Below, piece after piece: positions 63,941 through 64,000 of a DNA stretch of 64,000 nucleotides. Within the stretch, counting starts at the first letter, position 1. The number at the start of each line of letters is the position of its first letter. The notes beneath the pieces were generated by a model, which was not told where the DNA came from, did no database searches, and was given only the letters and a program-made list of their open reading frames with translations. The DNA is from an uncultured Christensenella sp. (GTDB lineage: Bacteria; Bacillota; Clostridia; Christensenellales; UBA3700), in the NCBI GenBank assembly GCA_910584975.1, contig CAJUEA010000003.1, positions 1 to 64,000 on the forward strand. The letters run 5' to 3'. The position numbers and the translations under genes are program-made.

Positions 63941-64000
63941 ATGGATAAATTTGAGTTGGTAAGTAAGTATAAACCTTGTGGAGATCAACCACAGGCAATA
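63941..64000 (+). CDS. uvrB: UvrABC system protein B, first 20 codons (partial)
   Basis: The frame opens with MDKFELVSKYKPCGDQPQAI and runs off the right edge. This is the near-invariant start of UvrB (F-x-L-x-S-x-Y/F-x-P-x-G-D-Q-P-x-A-I), the damage-verification helicase of nucleotide excision repair. The Shine-Dalgarno site is weak. Only 20 residues are available, but the motif is highly specific. Confidence 0.9.
   Translation, partial: MDKFELVSKYKPCGDQPQAI

Overview
The window comes from a low-GC Gram-positive bacterium, most likely an uncultured gut member of the Bacillota/Clostridia. This rests on AT-rich intergenic DNA, strong GGAGG-type ribosome binding sites, TTGAC(A/T)-N17-TATAAT promoters, a Bacillus-type SRP RNA with an Alu domain, the hrcA-grpE-dnaK-dnaJ order with a CIRCE-like operator, a CsoR-type operator, a BirA-type operator in front of bioY, and Gram-positive lipoboxes. 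The standard code (TAA, TAG and TGA all used as stops) fits every gene. The species cannot be named from the sequence alone.

Layout. 1-3.3 kb: end of a DUF512 radical-SAM gene, der, and a class I aminotransferase. 3.3-5.1 kb: a gene-free stretch holding interspersed repeats, a relic resembling a diversity-generating retroelement (DGR) target or template repeat, and a strongly structured leader. 5.1-10.4 kb: a very large lipoprotein plus a membrane-anchored partner. 10.4-18 kb: a candidate structured RNA, a GH31 glycosidase, csoR with a metal ATPase carrying a 31-cysteine N-terminus, and a GH20 hexosaminidase. 18-26.5 kb: LOG-like protein, rubredoxin, bioY, rsmI, an Asn-rich protein, a DUF5050-like lipoprotein, a PAP2 phosphatase and a GH109-like oxidoreductase. 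26.9-32 kb: a GlmU-acetyltransferase/GlmM fusion and a GH2 beta-galactosidase. 32-38.2 kb: an SPFH/zinc-ribbon protein followed by a 1616-residue zinc ribbon-TIR-helical repeat-membrane-LRR protein. 38.6-43.6 kb: heat-shock operon. 43.7-51 kb: XRE regulator/PH-like pair, SRP RNA, GH3 glycosidase and guaB. 51-59.5 kb: a six-gene ABC export operon with duplicated permease pairs around one ATPase. 59.6-64 kb: acyl-CoA synthetase, two small winged-helix/TM proteins around an AAC(6')-like acetyltransferase, a DUF1648-like membrane protein and the first 20 codons of uvrB.

How it fits together. The four glycoside hydrolases (GH31, GH20, GH2, GH3) show no signal peptide, so this cell probably cleaves imported oligosaccharides in the cytoplasm. 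The GlmM fusion channels amino sugar to UDP-GlcNAc synthesis. Envelope functions are heavily represented: three large lipoproteins, the MacB/FtsX-type operon, PAP2, SPFH and the TIR-LRR protein.

The strongest candidates for something undescribed are the SPFH + TIR-LRR pair (predicted cytoplasmic TIR and extracellular LRR, a Toll-receptor-like topology), the GlmU(acetyltransferase)-GlmM fusion, the DGR-like relic at 4.13-4.29 kb, and two structured non-coding elements (4.92-5.04 kb and 10.74-10.97 kb). All calls are from reading the sequence; no database search was run.
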